DNA of 20,121 nt from Pleurotus djamor (taxonomy: Eukaryota > Basidiomycota > Agaricomycetes > Agaricales > Pleurotaceae), in NCBI GenBank assembly GCA_029747585.1, contig JAPEVF010000809.1, positions 1-20,121 of the forward strand. The letters are read 5' to 3'. Both the position numbers and the translations under genes were made by a program. The notes beneath the pieces were generated by a model that ran no database searches, was not told the origin of the DNA, and worked only from the letters and a program-made list of their open reading frames with translations. Position 1 is the first letter of the stretch; each line of letters begins with the position of its first letter. This document shows positions 19,958 to 20,121 of the stretch, piece by piece.

Positions 19958-20121
19958 TCAGTAGCTATTCCGTCTGCTCCTCCTTCCCTTGCCGAACATA
20001 CCACTGCCGCTATTCTTGCTTCCATTGCTTCCTCCCCGAGTGAGACCGGNTGAATAGCCTTTTGAGTAGTAGGCTGTTGCTTCGTCGGTGATGGTGTAGT
20101 TTGTGATGAGGTCGGCGAGAT
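19958..20121 (-). CDS. Possible C-terminal end of a gene, partial
   Basis: Read on the minus strand from the right edge, one frame is open from 20119 down to a TGA at 19960-19958, about 53 codons. It begins LADLITNYTITDEATAYY, then has a Gly/Ser-rich part (GGSNGSKNSGSGMFG) and ends RRSRRNSY. The protein-like start and the low-complexity basic end fit the C-terminus of a longer protein outside the window. One N (20050) falls inside. I do not recognise a family, and the opposite strand and other frames are also partly open. Confidence 0.3.
   Translation of the reverse strand, partial: LADLITNYTITDEATAYYSKGYSXGLTRGGSNGSKNSGSGMFGKGRRSRRNSY

Noticed and set aside
1..20121. CRISPR arrays, bacterial operons, tRNA or rRNA genes
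   Set aside because: No regularly spaced repeats, no tRNA A/B-box pair with cloverleaf and no rRNA-like sequence was seen; the gene structure is fungal.

Overview
The window looks like draft nuclear DNA from a mushroom-forming basidiomycete (Agaricomycetes type). Genes are cut by many short introns of about 48-90 nt with GT-AG borders, and exons are often tiny. The gene content also fits: a white-rot style laccase, a HET-domain protein, a BTB protein of the basidiomycete type and several major facilitator (MFS) transporters. Three single N bases (18572, 18766, 20050) mark it as draft assembly. All exon models below were joined by hand from reading frame, splice sites and family motifs. For MFS genes A and B and the laccase the joined exons stay open and sum to a multiple of three, which is strong internal support.

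Layout. 1-258 is AT-rich with minus-strand coding-like scraps. 259-1825 (+) is a monocarboxylate-transporter-like MFS gene that lacks its N-terminus. 1826-4327 is a long stretch with no convincing intact gene and a few weak remnants. 4328-5057 (-) is a four-helix SUR7/PalI-like membrane protein. 5671-7193 (+) is a HET-domain protein and 7342-8377 (+) a BTB/POZ protein. After about 1.3 kb without a gene come two tandem paralogous MFS transporters of the allantoate-permease (ACS) type, A at 9668-11916 and B at 12215-14472, each with 15 exons. Then follow a promoter region and a secreted laccase at 15321-17710 (14 exons, 568 aa). The last 2.2 kb has no clear gene apart from a possible C-terminal end of a minus-strand gene at the right edge.

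How the genes relate. The two MFS genes are a head-to-tail duplication: exon lengths match one for one apart from exon 1 and two intron changes, and one of the differing introns is GC-AG. They lie next to a secreted phenol oxidase, so a shared role in handling aromatic or organic-acid substrates is possible, but this rests on adjacency only. HET and BTB proteins are members of large, fast-turnover families in these fungi, so the left half reads as a typical accessory region.

I found no clear sign of a wholly new system. The points most worth checking are the 59-residue Lys/His-rich tail on the laccase, the intron differences and unusual donors between the MFS paralogues, the contested start of the HET gene, and the abrupt 5' truncation of the first transporter.
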